Shown here piece after piece: positions 40,668 to 49,426 of a stretch of DNA of 64,000 bases. A program made the translations under genes and the position numbers. The DNA comes from Melghirimyces algeriensis (GTDB lineage Bacteria > Bacillota > Bacilli > Thermoactinomycetales > DSM-45169). The notes beneath the pieces were generated by a model. The model was not told where the DNA came from, did not search any database, and saw only the letters and a list, made by a program, of their open reading frames with translations. Position 1 is the stretch's first letter. Each line of letters begins with the position of its first letter. The DNA is taken from assembly GCF_900182565.1 (NCBI RefSeq), contig NZ_FXTI01000008.1, positions 62,001 to 126,000 of the forward strand. Direction: 5' to 3'.

Positions 40668-41524
40668 TATTCCACTCCTCCGGTCGCCTGCACCATCGCA
40701 TCGGTCATTCGGCAAACCCGAACCATCTCTTTCACATCGTGGACCCGAACAAACTGACACCCTTTGCTGATCCCCAGGGTTACCGTTGCCCCGGTTCCTT
40801 CCACCCGTTCCTCCACGGGGAGGTTGAGGGTGTGCCCAATCATGGACTTGCGGGAGGTTCCCAGCAACACCGGAAAGCCCAAATCCGTAATTTGCTCCAG
40901 GTTTTGCATGACAGTCAGATTTTCCTCATATGATTTGGCAAACCCGATCCCTGGATCAAGAATAATCCGTTCTTTCTTCACTCCTGCGGTCCGCGCCAAA
41001 TGGACACTCTCCATCAGGTCGTGGCAAAGTTCCTCCATGAGTGAGGTGTAGCGGGCTTCTTCCCGATTGTGCATCAGAATCACCGGAACATCCAGTTCCG
41101 CCACGGTCCGGGCCATTTCCGGATCCTTTTTCAATCCCCATACATCGTTGACGATGTGGGCTCCCGCCTCAACCGCCTGACGGGCAACCTCTGCTTTATA
41201 GGTGTCCACCGAGATGGGAACGTCTACGGCTTGAGACAGGGCCTGGATCACGGGAATCACCCGCTCCAGCTCTTCTTCCAGAGAAACCGGCTGGTGCCCC
41301 GGTCGGGTAGACTCTCCCCCCACATCGATCAGATCCGCCCCATCGGCGACCATTTGTTGCGCATGTTGGATAGCTCGCTCTTTTTGGTTGAACCGTCCTC
41401 CATCGGAAAAGGAATCCGGGGTGACATTTAAAATCCCCATCACCACGGTGCGACGGTGGACCGGAAGGGTATAGGGACCCGCCTGGATCGGTTGCATTCT
41501 GGATTGCATGGTTGCTTGGGCCAT
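40667..41524 (-). CDS. folP: FolP, dihydropteroate synthase
   Basis: Joins p-aminobenzoate to the pterin pyrophosphate; target of sulfonamides. The 285-residue TIM barrel shows GILNVTPDSFSDGG, DLIDVGGESTRPGHQPV, AHIVNDVWGL, ILDPGIGFAKSYEEN and VLLGTSRKSMIG. Ribosome site GGAGGTG. It starts 51 nt after pabA, in the order pabA-folP-folB-folK-dusB. Confidence 0.96.
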   Translation of the reverse strand: MAQATMQSRMQPIQAGPYTLPVHRRTVVMGILNVTPDSFSDGGRFNQKERAIQHAQQMVADGADLIDVGGESTRPGHQPVSLEEELERVIPVIQALSQAVDVPISVDTYKAEVARQAVEAGAHIVNDVWGLKKDPEMARTVAELDVPVILMHNREEARYTSLMEELCHDLMESVHLARTAGVKKERIILDPGIGFAKSYEENLTVMQNLEQITDLGFPVLLGTSRKSMIGHTLNLPVEERVEGTGATVTLGISKGCQFVRVHDVKEMVRVCRMTDAMVQATGGVE

Positions 41525-41575
41525 CGGTGTTCACCTCCAGGGTTGGGCGGATTCCGCCCATGTCATTGATATTTT

Positions 41576-42166
41576 TTATCGCGTTTCTGTCGTCCGTCTG
41601 CTGTATACGTTCAGGAAATTGGCCAACAGCCGCTTTCCATGGTCGGTAATGATCGATTCCGGGTGAAACTGTACCCCTTCCAGCGGGAACTCCCGATGGC
41701 GAATCGCCATGATTTCCCCTTCGCTGGTTTGGGCACTGATTTCAAATTCCTCCGGCACACTCTGAGGATCGACGATCAAGGAATGATACCGATTGGCCCG
41801 AAACGGGGAGGGAATTCCCTGAAACAAAGTCTTTCCGTCATGAACAATCGGGGACGTTTTTCCGTGCATCAGCCGATCCGCCTGAACGATCTGTCCGCCA
41901 AAGGCCTGGGCAATACTCTGGTGTCCCAGACAAACGCCCAACATCGGGATTTCCCCGGCAAACCGGCGAACCGTTTCCAGGGTAATCCCTGCATCATCCG
42001 GCGTTCCCGGTCCGGGGGACAAAACGATAGCCTCCGGGTTCATGCGCTGAATGGTTTCCGTGTCCAGTTGATCGTTTCGGACGACGGAAAGCTCCTCTCC
42101 AAGCTCGCCCAGATATTGCACCAAGTTATAGGTAAAGGAATCATAGTTGTCGATCATCAGAATCAT
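41576..42166 (-). CDS. pabA: PabA/TrpG, glutamine amidotransferase subunit
   Basis: Supplies ammonia to aminodeoxychorismate synthase and often also to anthranilate synthase. The 196-residue class I amidotransferase has MILMIDNYDSFTYNLVQYL, the nucleophile motif MLGVCLGHQSIAQAFGG, and the His-Glu pair in VQFHPESI. The frame opens at 42457, but the ATG at 42166 with GGGGAGATG upstream is the family start. In Bacillus this gene lies next to pabB and pabC; neither is in the window. Confidence 0.94.
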   Translation of the reverse strand: MILMIDNYDSFTYNLVQYLGELGEELSVVRNDQLDTETIQRMNPEAIVLSPGPGTPDDAGITLETVRRFAGEIPMLGVCLGHQSIAQAFGGQIVQADRLMHGKTSPIVHDGKTLFQGIPSPFRANRYHSLIVDPQSVPEEFEISAQTSEGEIMAIRHREFPLEGVQFHPESIITDHGKRLLANFLNVYSRRTTETR

Positions 42167-42644
42167 ACGCTCATCTCCCCTCTTCTCCTCTCTTCTTTCC
42201 TCCGCTAATCTGTCCATGCAGAAACGATCCACATGCATGCATAAACAAAGTGTTGAAGGGGAGATTTCCGTTTCCGCATCTCTTTCCTCCAGCAAAGAAG
42301 TGGAAGGAGTCCGCTTCACCCCCTCCGGTCCCAACCAACGGACAAAATATCCGCTAAACGGTTGGGACCTCCGGCGGCTCCGCTGGGTCGTCGGAAAAGG
42401 ATGCTCTACCGAAAATCCCCCTCTTATTACCTTTTTCAGCAGTTTCTGTACATACATGCATGTATTCTTTCATTAGTTTACAACAAATCCCCCATTGAAA
42501 AAAGGTTTCCCTTCCGGCAGGAAACCATAAGACAAAACATACCAGTCTGAAGACTGGGTATGAAATATCGTGATACCTGTTAGGCAGAGCATACACAGAG
42601 AAATCCTGATCTACCCTTTTTTAAAACGATTTCATCGTACAACA
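42167..42644. other. Leader/intergenic region upstream of pabA
   Basis: About 480 bases without a supported gene. It includes a long hairpin (42327-42369) and purine-rich sequence before pabA. The minus-strand frames here lack ribosome sites and family similarity. No convincing promoter was assigned. Confidence 0.5.
42327..42369 (-). other. Long hairpin in the pabA leader
   Basis: GGTCCCAACC (42327-42336 complement) pairs with GGTTGGGACC (42360-42369), a perfect 10-bp stem. Further pairing inside (GCGGATA / TGTCCGT) is possible. CCTCCGG directly flanks both sides. It lies about 160 nt before pabA and could be a regulatory RNA element. Confidence 0.55.
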
Positions 42645-42672
42645 AAGATCACCCTGATTGTGGGGTGATCTT
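42645..42672 (-). terminator. Terminator of the gene at 42690-44396
   Basis: AAGATCACCC / GGGTGATCTT stem with an 8-nt loop, followed on the minus strand by TGTTG; short T-run. Confidence 0.75.
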
Positions 42673-42689
42673 ATATTTTTAAGTGCCAA

Positions 42690-44396
42690 CTATTCATCCT
42701 TTTTCTTTTTCCCCTTGTTGTCCAAGGATTCATTCTGAAAGGTTTTCACTGCCACAACCTTCTCTTTGGTTTCCAGATAGGAAAATGCCACTTTGTGCCC
42801 TTTCTCCAGGAATACCGCATAGGGGAATTTGGAGGAGTTGACAGTAAAGATTTTGTCGTTTCCTTCAATCAGAAACTGTACAACGACATTCTCCTCCGAA
42901 ATCCGGTCTTTATAAACTGCGATGACTTTGCCTTTCTCTTTTTTCTGTTCCGATTGATTGGTGGGTGTTGCTTCATCATTTTCCAGATTGGTGGAGATGG
43001 CATATTGATACTTATTCAATGCTTCCCGTTTGGTGTCTCCATAGGCATATACCTTTTCATCACGGGCGTTGACCAACATCACTTTACGAAAGACATCATT
43101 GCCGTCCAGCACGGGTAACACCCAGGTGTTTTCCCCGTAAACATTGTACAGTATGGGTGCGGGGGCCTCCCATTGTTTCTCCTTGAAGGTTTTGGAGACT
43201 ACATTGGCCGCTGAAGATCCGTTCAGCAGTCCATCCACTCCGGTGTAATAGGTTATTTTTCCGGTGCGAGAATCCATCATGGTATATCCCACCATGGACC
43301 CGGCATCCTCTTCATCCCGTGTATGATCGGTTACCCAATGCATCCGCATGGATCGGTCAAAAGCGGCAATCACTTCATCTTCCCCTTCGTCCCATTCCGT
43401 GGGAATATGTACATCCCGCTTTCCAAACAGGGAATTTAAGAATCCATGCTTGTATTTTCCGAACCATTGATTCCGCTCAATCGCCACATCGGCGGGGATC
43501 ACCTGATCGACAAACGCGGGCACCTTGTTCCGAGCGTATTTTTTCATCTCACCGTTGGAGGGATCAAACAGGATAACGCCTTCTACATCCCGAACCCGTC
43601 TGTATTTTTCATAGCTTCCATAGGAGACGGCGTAGTAAGGTTTTCCCTTTTCATCCGGTTCAAACGAGGCATTCATCAGTACCACATCTGGATATTGCGC
43701 CCGTACCCGACGATACAGGTTTTCCCCCAGCCAGGCGCTGGGGACGTATTTCATCCGGGCTTTTACCACTTCTGCCGTCGCCCGTTGATCTTCTGCACTG
43801 ACCCGGATATATCCGGGAACGGTATCCCCTTGCCACCATTTGAAAAATCCTTTGTATTCAATGGGTGCTACCCAATATAGTTGATTGTCAATCTTTTGGA
43901 TAGCCAGCTCGCCCAGATCATAGAAAAAATAGTTTTTGACCTTCCCCAATACTTTTTCAATCTTATATTCCGCATATTCTCTGGGGACCACCGGAAGGTG
44001 CTTTTCATTCATGGGTTCCAGTTTTTCTTTTGAAACCTTGGCATCCACAAATTCATACTGATCCTGGGCAATGGTGATCGGATAGATCAGAAGGAAATAA
44101 GCCACGCCCAACAAAATGGCTACGCTGGTCAACTGTCCGATGCGCCTCTCCCATTTCCCTGAAGCCAACCACAAAGAATCGATCAGGAGAGAAACCGCCA
44201 CAATCCAGGCAAAGTTGGCCAGCATGGCTTCCGGTGTCTGATCCACCAGCTTCACATAAAATGTCCATGCACTGTATAATAAACCTGCTACCCAGCGAAG
44301 AAGCTGGACCCAATAAAACCCCTTGCCTCCATGTTTCCAGGCTGACGGATACAGAGTCAGAAACAGAAGCGAGAAAAGAATGGTAAACAGAAGCAT
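42690..44396 (-). CDS. Large membrane-anchored protein of unknown function
   Basis: A 568-residue protein, not recognised. Four hydrophobic segments occupy residues ~1-115. They are followed by a ~430-residue hydrophilic domain, presumably outside the membrane, and a Lys-rich end (SLDNKGKKKKDE). The domain has many aromatic and charged residues and two similar-looking beta-rich halves, each with a D-x-R-x-(G)K-style strand (GVILFDPSNGEMKKY, GYTMMDSRTGKITYY, KVMLVNARDEKVYAYG). These resemble PepSY-like repeats, but I am not sure. It is flanked by its own terminator and an upstream coiled-coil gene. Confidence 0.65.
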   Translation of the reverse strand: MLLFTILFSLLFLTLYPSAWKHGGKGFYWVQLLRWVAGLLYSAWTFYVKLVDQTPEAMLANFAWIVAVSLLIDSLWLASGKWERRIGQLTSVAILLGVAYFLLIYPITIAQDQYEFVDAKVSKEKLEPMNEKHLPVVPREYAEYKIEKVLGKVKNYFFYDLGELAIQKIDNQLYWVAPIEYKGFFKWWQGDTVPGYIRVSAEDQRATAEVVKARMKYVPSAWLGENLYRRVRAQYPDVVLMNASFEPDEKGKPYYAVSYGSYEKYRRVRDVEGVILFDPSNGEMKKYARNKVPAFVDQVIPADVAIERNQWFGKYKHGFLNSLFGKRDVHIPTEWDEGEDEVIAAFDRSMRMHWVTDHTRDEEDAGSMVGYTMMDSRTGKITYYTGVDGLLNGSSAANVVSKTFKEKQWEAPAPILYNVYGENTWVLPVLDGNDVFRKVMLVNARDEKVYAYGDTKREALNKYQYAISTNLENDEATPTNQSEQKKEKGKVIAVYKDRISEENVVVQFLIEGNDKIFTVNSSKFPYAVFLEKGHKVAFSYLETKEKVVAVKTFQNESLDNKGKKKKDE

Positions 44397-44525
44397 GATT
44401 TCATCTCCATCCTAAATGGTTTCCTGCAAATTTCCGCTCCAATGGTTTTTAAACATTTCCATTCTACCATAAACAGGAATCTATTGATAGATTGGGAGAT
44501 TCCAGATTGGCAAGAAAAACCCCCA

Positions 44526-44552
44526 GAACCCCATGACAAATAAAATGGGGCT
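44526..44552 (-). terminator. Terminator of the coiled-coil gene
   Basis: CCCCAT / ATGGGG stem followed by TTCTGGGGGTTTTTC on the minus strand; imperfect but well placed. Confidence 0.5.
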
Positions 44553-45629
44553 TCATTCCGTCTCCGACTGCTTGACGTTCTGAGATTCTTCTGCTTCCTT
44601 TTGCCCATACCTTGCAATAATCTCCTCTTTCTGTTCCAACTTTTTACGGTTCACCTGATCCCGCTCACGTTGTTCTTGCAACAACCGTTCTTTTGCATCC
44701 GACGCTTTTTGGTAGAATGCCTCCCTTTCATTCATTTTCCGGGCTAAGTCCTCTACCCTCTTCAAGGTTGCCTGGTGTTCCTGCTCCTTTTTCTCCAGTG
44801 CCTGTTTCCGAGCGACCACTTCTTCATTGAGCTGCTTCCGCTCATTTGTTGCCTGTTGTAATTCCTTTTGCAATTTGTCCACTTTCGTCATCGCTTTTTG
44901 GTGCGCTTTTCGCACAGAACGCAACGCTTTCAACTCTTCTTCCTGGGTGTTGATGACTTGACGAAGTTTTTTCTCCTGTTCATCCAACCGCTTTCCTTCC
45001 TGCTGTGCGGTTTCCACTTCTTGCTGTAAGCGCTCTTTCTCCATTTGCACCTCTTTCATTTGGTTTTGGAACGCTTCCTCTTTTTCTCTCAATATCTTTT
45101 GCAAGGAACGCTGATCCTTTTGTAACACTTCCACCGATCGCTCCTGCTTTTCCAGTTTTCTCCGTTGCTCCTTTTGGATCTGATTCATTTGTTGAATTTT
45201 GTGATTACGCCGGGTTACTTCTTCCTGTAATCTCTTTTTTTCTTCCCGTTCCTGATGCAGTTCCTTCTCTTTGGCATCTAGTTTTTCCCGCAGTTCTGCC
45301 TCTTGGGAAATTGTTTCATTTTCCACCGAAATCTTTTGCAATTGTTGCTGTAATTGCTCAAGTTTCCGATCTTTCTCCGCCAGCTTTTGTTTGAATTTCT
45401 CTTTTGTTGCTTGCCAGCCTTTGTATACATGATCCCACTTCTTTAACAACGTCCGGTATTCTTTGGTTTTCATTGCCACCCTCTGCAAATGTTTTTCCTT
45501 CTGTTCCAGTAAACGCCGATGCCATTGCTCTTTGTTCTGCAAATACTTGATCCGCTGATTTAGGTCATGAATTCGCTCCCCACTTCCTTTATCCGTGCCT
45601 TTTCTCCTGGATGGATGTTGATCCGCCAT
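44553..45629 (-). CDS. Long coiled-coil protein of unknown function
   Basis: A 358-residue, extremely charged protein, nearly all heptad-repeat coiled coil (for example KLEQLQQQLQKISVENE, EKERLQQEVETAQQEGKRL). It has no membrane helix, no signal peptide and no enzymatic motif. The frame opens at 45647; the ATG at 45629 has GGAGGTGGGG upstream. It could be cytoskeletal or a scaffold; nothing in the sequence decides. It precedes the large membrane protein at 42690. Confidence 0.65.
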   Translation of the reverse strand: MADQHPSRRKGTDKGSGERIHDLNQRIKYLQNKEQWHRRLLEQKEKHLQRVAMKTKEYRTLLKKWDHVYKGWQATKEKFKQKLAEKDRKLEQLQQQLQKISVENETISQEAELREKLDAKEKELHQEREEKKRLQEEVTRRNHKIQQMNQIQKEQRRKLEKQERSVEVLQKDQRSLQKILREKEEAFQNQMKEVQMEKERLQQEVETAQQEGKRLDEQEKKLRQVINTQEEELKALRSVRKAHQKAMTKVDKLQKELQQATNERKQLNEEVVARKQALEKKEQEHQATLKRVEDLARKMNEREAFYQKASDAKERLLQEQRERDQVNRKKLEQKEEIIARYGQKEAEESQNVKQSETE

Positions 45630-45764
45630 CTTACCCCACCTCCACACACGCTGATGTGCTCATTATCATGAACTATGTACATTTTTACGCCTGTGGTCCG
45701 GAAGGTAGAAGCTTCTCCCGCCTTTTTTCTGCAATCTGGCATGAGGTCATGGTGTTGCAGTGAT

Positions 45765-45792
45765 AATAAAAAAACCCCGCATATGCGAGGTT
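45765..45792 (-). terminator. Terminator of cysK
   Basis: AACCTCGC / GCGGGGTT stem with the ATAT centre, followed on the minus strand by TTTTTTTATTA. Confidence 0.88.
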
Positions 45793-45808
45793 TTGGAACG
45801 AGTCATGG

Positions 45809-46735
45809 TTATTTTTCAAATTGATACAGATCCGTTGTGAGATAGCGCTCTCCATTGCTGGGAATCACCGCAACCACTCGTTTGCCTTCACCCAGCCGAC
45901 GGGCGATTTTCAGTGCGGCAAAAACAGCGGCCCCGGAGGAGATTCCACCCAGAATTCCTTCTTCCCTGGCCATGCGGCGGGCCCATTTGAAGGCATCTTC
46001 ATTTTCCACTGTAATCACTTCATCATAGATGGCGGTATCCAAAATGTCCGGTACAAATCCGGCACCGATCCCCTGAATTTTGTGGGGACTCGGCTCACCA
46101 CCCGATAACACCGGAGATGCGGAAGGCTCTACAGCCGCAATATGGAGATCGGGCAGGTTTTCCTTTAAAAACCGCCCCGCACCGGTAATGGTTCCTCCAG
46201 TACCCACTCCGGATACAAACGCATCGATCTGACCGTCCATCTGCTTCAACAGCTCCGGACCTGTGGTTTCATAGTGAACCTTTACATTGGCCGGGTTTTT
46301 AAACTGCTGTGGCATAAAGACATCCGGGATTTCTTTGGCCAATTCCTCCGCCTTCTGAATCGCCCCTTTCATGCCTTCAGCCCCAGGAGTTAGTACCAGT
46401 TCCGCTCCATAGGCGCGGAGGAGGTTGCGTCGTTCCGTACTCATCGTGTCCGGCATCACCAGAACCGCTCGATAGCCCTTGGCCGCTGCCACCATCGCCA
46501 GACCAATCCCGGTATTTCCGCTGGTGGGTTCCAAAATGGTGGTTCCCGGCTGAAGCAGTCCCTTCTTTTCGGCATCTTCAATCATACTGAGTGCAATCCG
46601 ATCTTTCACACTGCTGCCTGGATGAAAATATTCCAACTTTAAGTAAACATCGGCATCCGCCTTGCCCACAATCCGATTTAACTTCACAACCGGACTGTTT
46701 CCTATTAACTCGGTAATCGTGTTGGCCACAAGCAT
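45809..46735 (-). CDS. cysK: Cysteine synthase A
   Basis: PLP-dependent O-acetylserine sulfhydrylase making cysteine from O-acetylserine and sulfide. The 308-residue protein has the PLP lysine in HPGSSVKDRIALSM, TSGNTGIGLAMVAAAKGY, the phosphate-binding GVGTGGTITGAG and the end VAVIPSNGERYLTTDL. The start at 46735 (MLVANTITELIGNSPV) has AGGAGGTCC upstream; the longer frame to 46834 spans the promoter. In Bacillus it lies between hslO/prsA-like and pabB genes, as roughly here. Confidence 0.96.
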   Translation of the reverse strand: MLVANTITELIGNSPVVKLNRIVGKADADVYLKLEYFHPGSSVKDRIALSMIEDAEKKGLLQPGTTILEPTSGNTGIGLAMVAAAKGYRAVLVMPDTMSTERRNLLRAYGAELVLTPGAEGMKGAIQKAEELAKEIPDVFMPQQFKNPANVKVHYETTGPELLKQMDGQIDAFVSGVGTGGTITGAGRFLKENLPDLHIAAVEPSASPVLSGGEPSPHKIQGIGAGFVPDILDTAIYDEVITVENEDAFKWARRMAREEGILGGISSGAAVFAALKIARRLGEGKRVVAVIPSNGERYLTTDLYQFEK

Positions 46736-46787
46736 GGAAGGACCTCCTGTCTTTATACCAAGTAATTCAATCGGTTTTAATGTCTTT

Positions 46788-46816
46788 ATCGTACCAATTC
46801 CAGACACCGCTGTCAA
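46788..46816 (-). promoter_or_regulatory. Promoter of cysK
   Basis: Minus strand: -35 TTGACA (46811-46816), 17-nt spacer, -10 TACGAT (46788-46793), 52 nt before the start codon. This also argues against the longer reading frame. Confidence 0.8.
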
Positions 46817-46843
46817 ATCGGGAATCAAGCCCATTTTTTGAAA

Positions 46844-46886
46844 ATGAAAAATCCGACCATCCCTTTCTTAAGAGACCGGTCGGATT
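46844..46886 (-). terminator. Terminator of hslO
   Basis: AATCCGACC / GGTCGGATT 9-bp stem with a 19-nt loop, then TTTC on the minus strand, directly after hslO. Confidence 0.7.
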
Positions 46887-46891
46887 GAATC

Positions 46892-47767
46892 TCAGGCTTC
46901 GTCCAGCAATTTCTCCAGATCTTCCTGGGGAATCTGATAGATTTCATTGCAAAAGTGACAGGTCACTTCTGCTTTTCCCTGTTCCCGGATCAATTGTTTC
47001 AGTTCCTCTTTTCCCAGACTGCGAAGCATGCCTTTGACCCGATCCGTGGAACAATGACACTGAAAGGATAAGGATTGCTTTTCCATAATATTCAGGTCTT
47101 CTCCCAGGATTCGGCGCAACAAATCCTCCGGTTGATCCCCTTTTTCCAAAAGTCGGGTCACAGAAGGCATATGGGCGATTTGCTGTTCCAGCTCTTGGAT
47201 CAGCGAATCCTCCGCCCCCGGCATCACCTGAATAATAAAACCGCCGGAATGAAGAATGGTTGCATCCGGTGCCACCAGAACCCCCACACCTACAGAGGAA
47301 GGAACCTGTTCCGATACGGTCAGATAATAGGTAAAGTCGTCTCCCAGCTCACCGGAAACCAGTTTGACACTTCCCCGGTACGGTTCTTTCAGCCCCAAAT
47401 CCTTGACCACATTCAGGGTTCCTTTGCCGACAGCACCCCCGACATTCAGCTTCCCCTGAGCGTTTTTGGGAAGGTCAACGGCCGGATTTGCCACATATCC
47501 TCGCACATGACCCTTACCGTCTACATCCACGATAATCTGACCCAGGGGACCATCTCCCTGGACTTGGATGGTGATTTTATCCTGATCATTTTTTAGCATC
47601 ATCCCCATCATCGCTCCGGTGGATACAACACGCCCCAGAGCGGCACTGGCGATGGGCCAGGTATGATGACGCTTCTGCATTTCATTCATCAAATCGGTTG
47701 TCAAACAGGCAAACCCTCGCACATTTCCTTCATACGCCGTGGCTCGAATCACATAGTCACTCATCAC
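46892..47767 (-). CDS. hslO: Hsp33 redox-regulated chaperone
   Basis: Holdase chaperone switched on by oxidative unfolding. The 291-residue protein has the N-terminal core (TAYEGNVRGFACLTTDLM; GAMMGMMLK) and the C-terminal zinc site CxC-x(n)-CxxC (SFQCHCSTDRV and VTCHFCNEIYQ) with all four cysteines. It overlaps the preceding HTTM gene by 4 nt, unlike Bacillus, where hslO follows coaX directly. The HTTM/DUF5819 pair thus appears inserted between coaX and hslO. Confidence 0.95.
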   Translation of the reverse strand: MMSDYVIRATAYEGNVRGFACLTTDLMNEMQKRHHTWPIASAALGRVVSTGAMMGMMLKNDQDKITIQVQGDGPLGQIIVDVDGKGHVRGYVANPAVDLPKNAQGKLNVGGAVGKGTLNVVKDLGLKEPYRGSVKLVSGELGDDFTYYLTVSEQVPSSVGVGVLVAPDATILHSGGFIIQVMPGAEDSLIQELEQQIAHMPSVTRLLEKGDQPEDLLRRILGEDLNIMEKQSLSFQCHCSTDRVKGMLRSLGKEELKQLIREQGKAEVTCHFCNEIYQIPQEDLEKLLDEA

Positions 47768-48723
47768 TTCTCCTCCTCATACCTGAACACCAATTTATGA
47801 TCCCTAAAATATATCGCCAGTTCTTTTAGCTTTCTCAGCCACTGTTTTATTTTACGGTAATCCTCATCATTTAACAAAATCATTTCGGAAGCAATCATAA
47901 TCCATGAGAAGAAAAACAGACTCATCGTAAACGCAATCCCAATATGCATGGATACAACTCCAGCCAGTGCGAAGTATTTTAATTTGGGGTGGACAATGAA
48001 AGCAGGAAACATCACTTGAATCAATATGGTTCCATAACTGGCTAAAACGACGAGCCACGTCTGATTCCAAATCCAATCATTAACACCCGGCCAGTAAAAT
48101 TCATGCAGGCGCAAAGCATAGTAGACCGCGGTCCCATCTTGCCAATAGGACCCCATCACTTTATAAATCCCAGCCGTAAAGTAAACAAGAATAATTTGCA
48201 ATGCCACTGCCATTACAGCAACATTATGTAATACTGCTATCATTTTTTCCAATAGAGACTTTTTCATGATGTCCCTGACGGGTTTTTCCGGTGTCAATGC
48301 CAAATATGCTCCTGTATTGGCAAACATCAAATAGAGTAGTTCCAATCGGAGAAGATTCATGCCCCCATTCATAATGGCTGGGTTGCGATAATAAAACGAC
48401 CAGAAAAAAATAAACACCAAGAGCCCCGTGAGTCGTGTTCGAATCCCCAAAAGATATAACACCAGAATCACGATAAAGAGGTGAAATAGTATTTCAAAAA
48501 AAAGATTGCTGGCACTGAAGTGGAATAGATTCAGAATGCCATTATTGTGAGAGGATAAAAAATTACCATAAGACCAGATTCCATCAGGTCCCCAAAGCAG
48601 ATCCCGCTGTCCGTAATTAAGAATGAAAAAGGTAAGGAGAATCAATGCAAATTGAACTCGGATGAGGCTTGCTCCGATCAGCAACCGTTCTTTACTGGAC
48701 CATTCAATAAAGCGCTGAATCAC
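47764..48723 (-). CDS. HTTM-domain membrane protein, SdpB-like
   Basis: A 319-residue polytopic protein with about seven to eight helices of the HTTM (horizontally transferred transmembrane) domain, related to vitamin-K-dependent gamma-carboxylases. Features include SLIRVQFALILLTFFILNYG, WSFYYRNPAIMNGGMNLLRLE and FTAGIYKVMGSYWQDGTAVYY (the typical Y/W-x-D-G-x-AVYY region). SdpB of B. subtilis, needed to mature the SdpC toxin, has this domain. The start is a GTG at 48723 with AAGGAGG, overlapping the upstream gene (GTGA). Substrate unknown; no SdpC-like gene is seen. Confidence 0.8.
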   Translation of the reverse strand: MIQRFIEWSSKERLLIGASLIRVQFALILLTFFILNYGQRDLLWGPDGIWSYGNFLSSHNNGILNLFHFSASNLFFEILFHLFIVILVLYLLGIRTRLTGLLVFIFFWSFYYRNPAIMNGGMNLLRLELLYLMFANTGAYLALTPEKPVRDIMKKSLLEKMIAVLHNVAVMAVALQIILVYFTAGIYKVMGSYWQDGTAVYYALRLHEFYWPGVNDWIWNQTWLVVLASYGTILIQVMFPAFIVHPKLKYFALAGVVSMHIGIAFTMSLFFFSWIMIASEMILLNDEDYRKIKQWLRKLKELAIYFRDHKLVFRYEEEK

Positions 48724-49334
48724 TTCATTCCCTCCTTCTGATCCTTTTGTGGAGAATAATCCATCCATCCTGTATCCTTTCTTTCAATACGCCATTCGCT
48801 ACTTTTTTGATCTCTTTTTTCATAAGGAGGAATGGTAGCATAGACAGCGCGAACTCGAACAGCTTTGATTCGTTGCCCTTTCCATATTTCTTTCGCCTCT
48901 CTTATCGCAATGGACTGTAGCATCTGCCTTCCTATTCTTTCGCTCTCCAGGCTATCCGATCTAAACTTATCTGCCGCTTTCAAATGTAAATCCAATATAT
49001 AAGCATTTTTATTTAATCTATAGGTTTGAATTGGGCGAATCGTTTCGTTGGTAATGCTAACCCAATCTTTTACTATCCATTTTCTGTGACTTTCATCCCA
49101 TACTTTGGCTGTTAACTCCAAGCTTGCATTTTGGGAAGTTGGATTAGGGGCAAATAGTTTCCAATTTTGGGAAAACAGAGATTCCATATAAAAATAAAGG
49201 GGAAACTTTACATTTTCTTTAAGTGGATTGTTCGGTGTTAAATATAAGGATGTTAAAGCAAAATGGATCAACAGACCTCCCCACATCAAAAAGACCCAAC
49301 TGATCAAGAAATATTTCTTTGCTTTTTGTAACAT
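48720..49334 (-). CDS. DUF5819-family protein, SdpA-like
   Basis: A 204-residue protein with one N-terminal membrane helix (FLISWVFLMWGGLLIHFALT) and an extracytoplasmic domain containing YLTPNNPLKENVKFPLYFYM and FSQNWKLFAPNPTSQNASLE. The latter is the DUF5819/SdpA-type signature. Such genes are usually paired with an HTTM gene, as here with a 4-nt overlap. In B. subtilis SdpA and SdpB together process a toxin peptide. Assignment to DUF5819 is by recall of the QNWxLFAPxP motif. Confidence 0.72.
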   Translation of the reverse strand: MLQKAKKYFLISWVFLMWGGLLIHFALTSLYLTPNNPLKENVKFPLYFYMESLFSQNWKLFAPNPTSQNASLELTAKVWDESHRKWIVKDWVSITNETIRPIQTYRLNKNAYILDLHLKAADKFRSDSLESERIGRQMLQSIAIREAKEIWKGQRIKAVRVRAVYATIPPYEKRDQKSSEWRIERKDTGWMDYSPQKDQKEGMK

Positions 49335-49383
49335 TTTTTCTCCTCTCTCAAACTAGAAATCTGTTCCATTTTAGCATGGAAAA

Positions 49384-49419
49384 AAATAATAAAAAAGGAC
49401 CCGTTTTTCTACGGGCCTT
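49384..49419 (-). terminator. Terminator of coaX
   Basis: AAGGCCCGT / ACGGGTCCTT stem (one mismatch) followed on the minus strand by TTTTA and more Ts. Confidence 0.8.
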
Positions 49420-49426
49420 TCAGATA

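Noticed and set aside
36846..42200. Horizontal acquisition of the more G+C-rich lysS-fol block
   Set aside because: Gene content and order are the conserved Bacillales core; the composition contrast more likely marks the Tad/accessory region as the unusual part.
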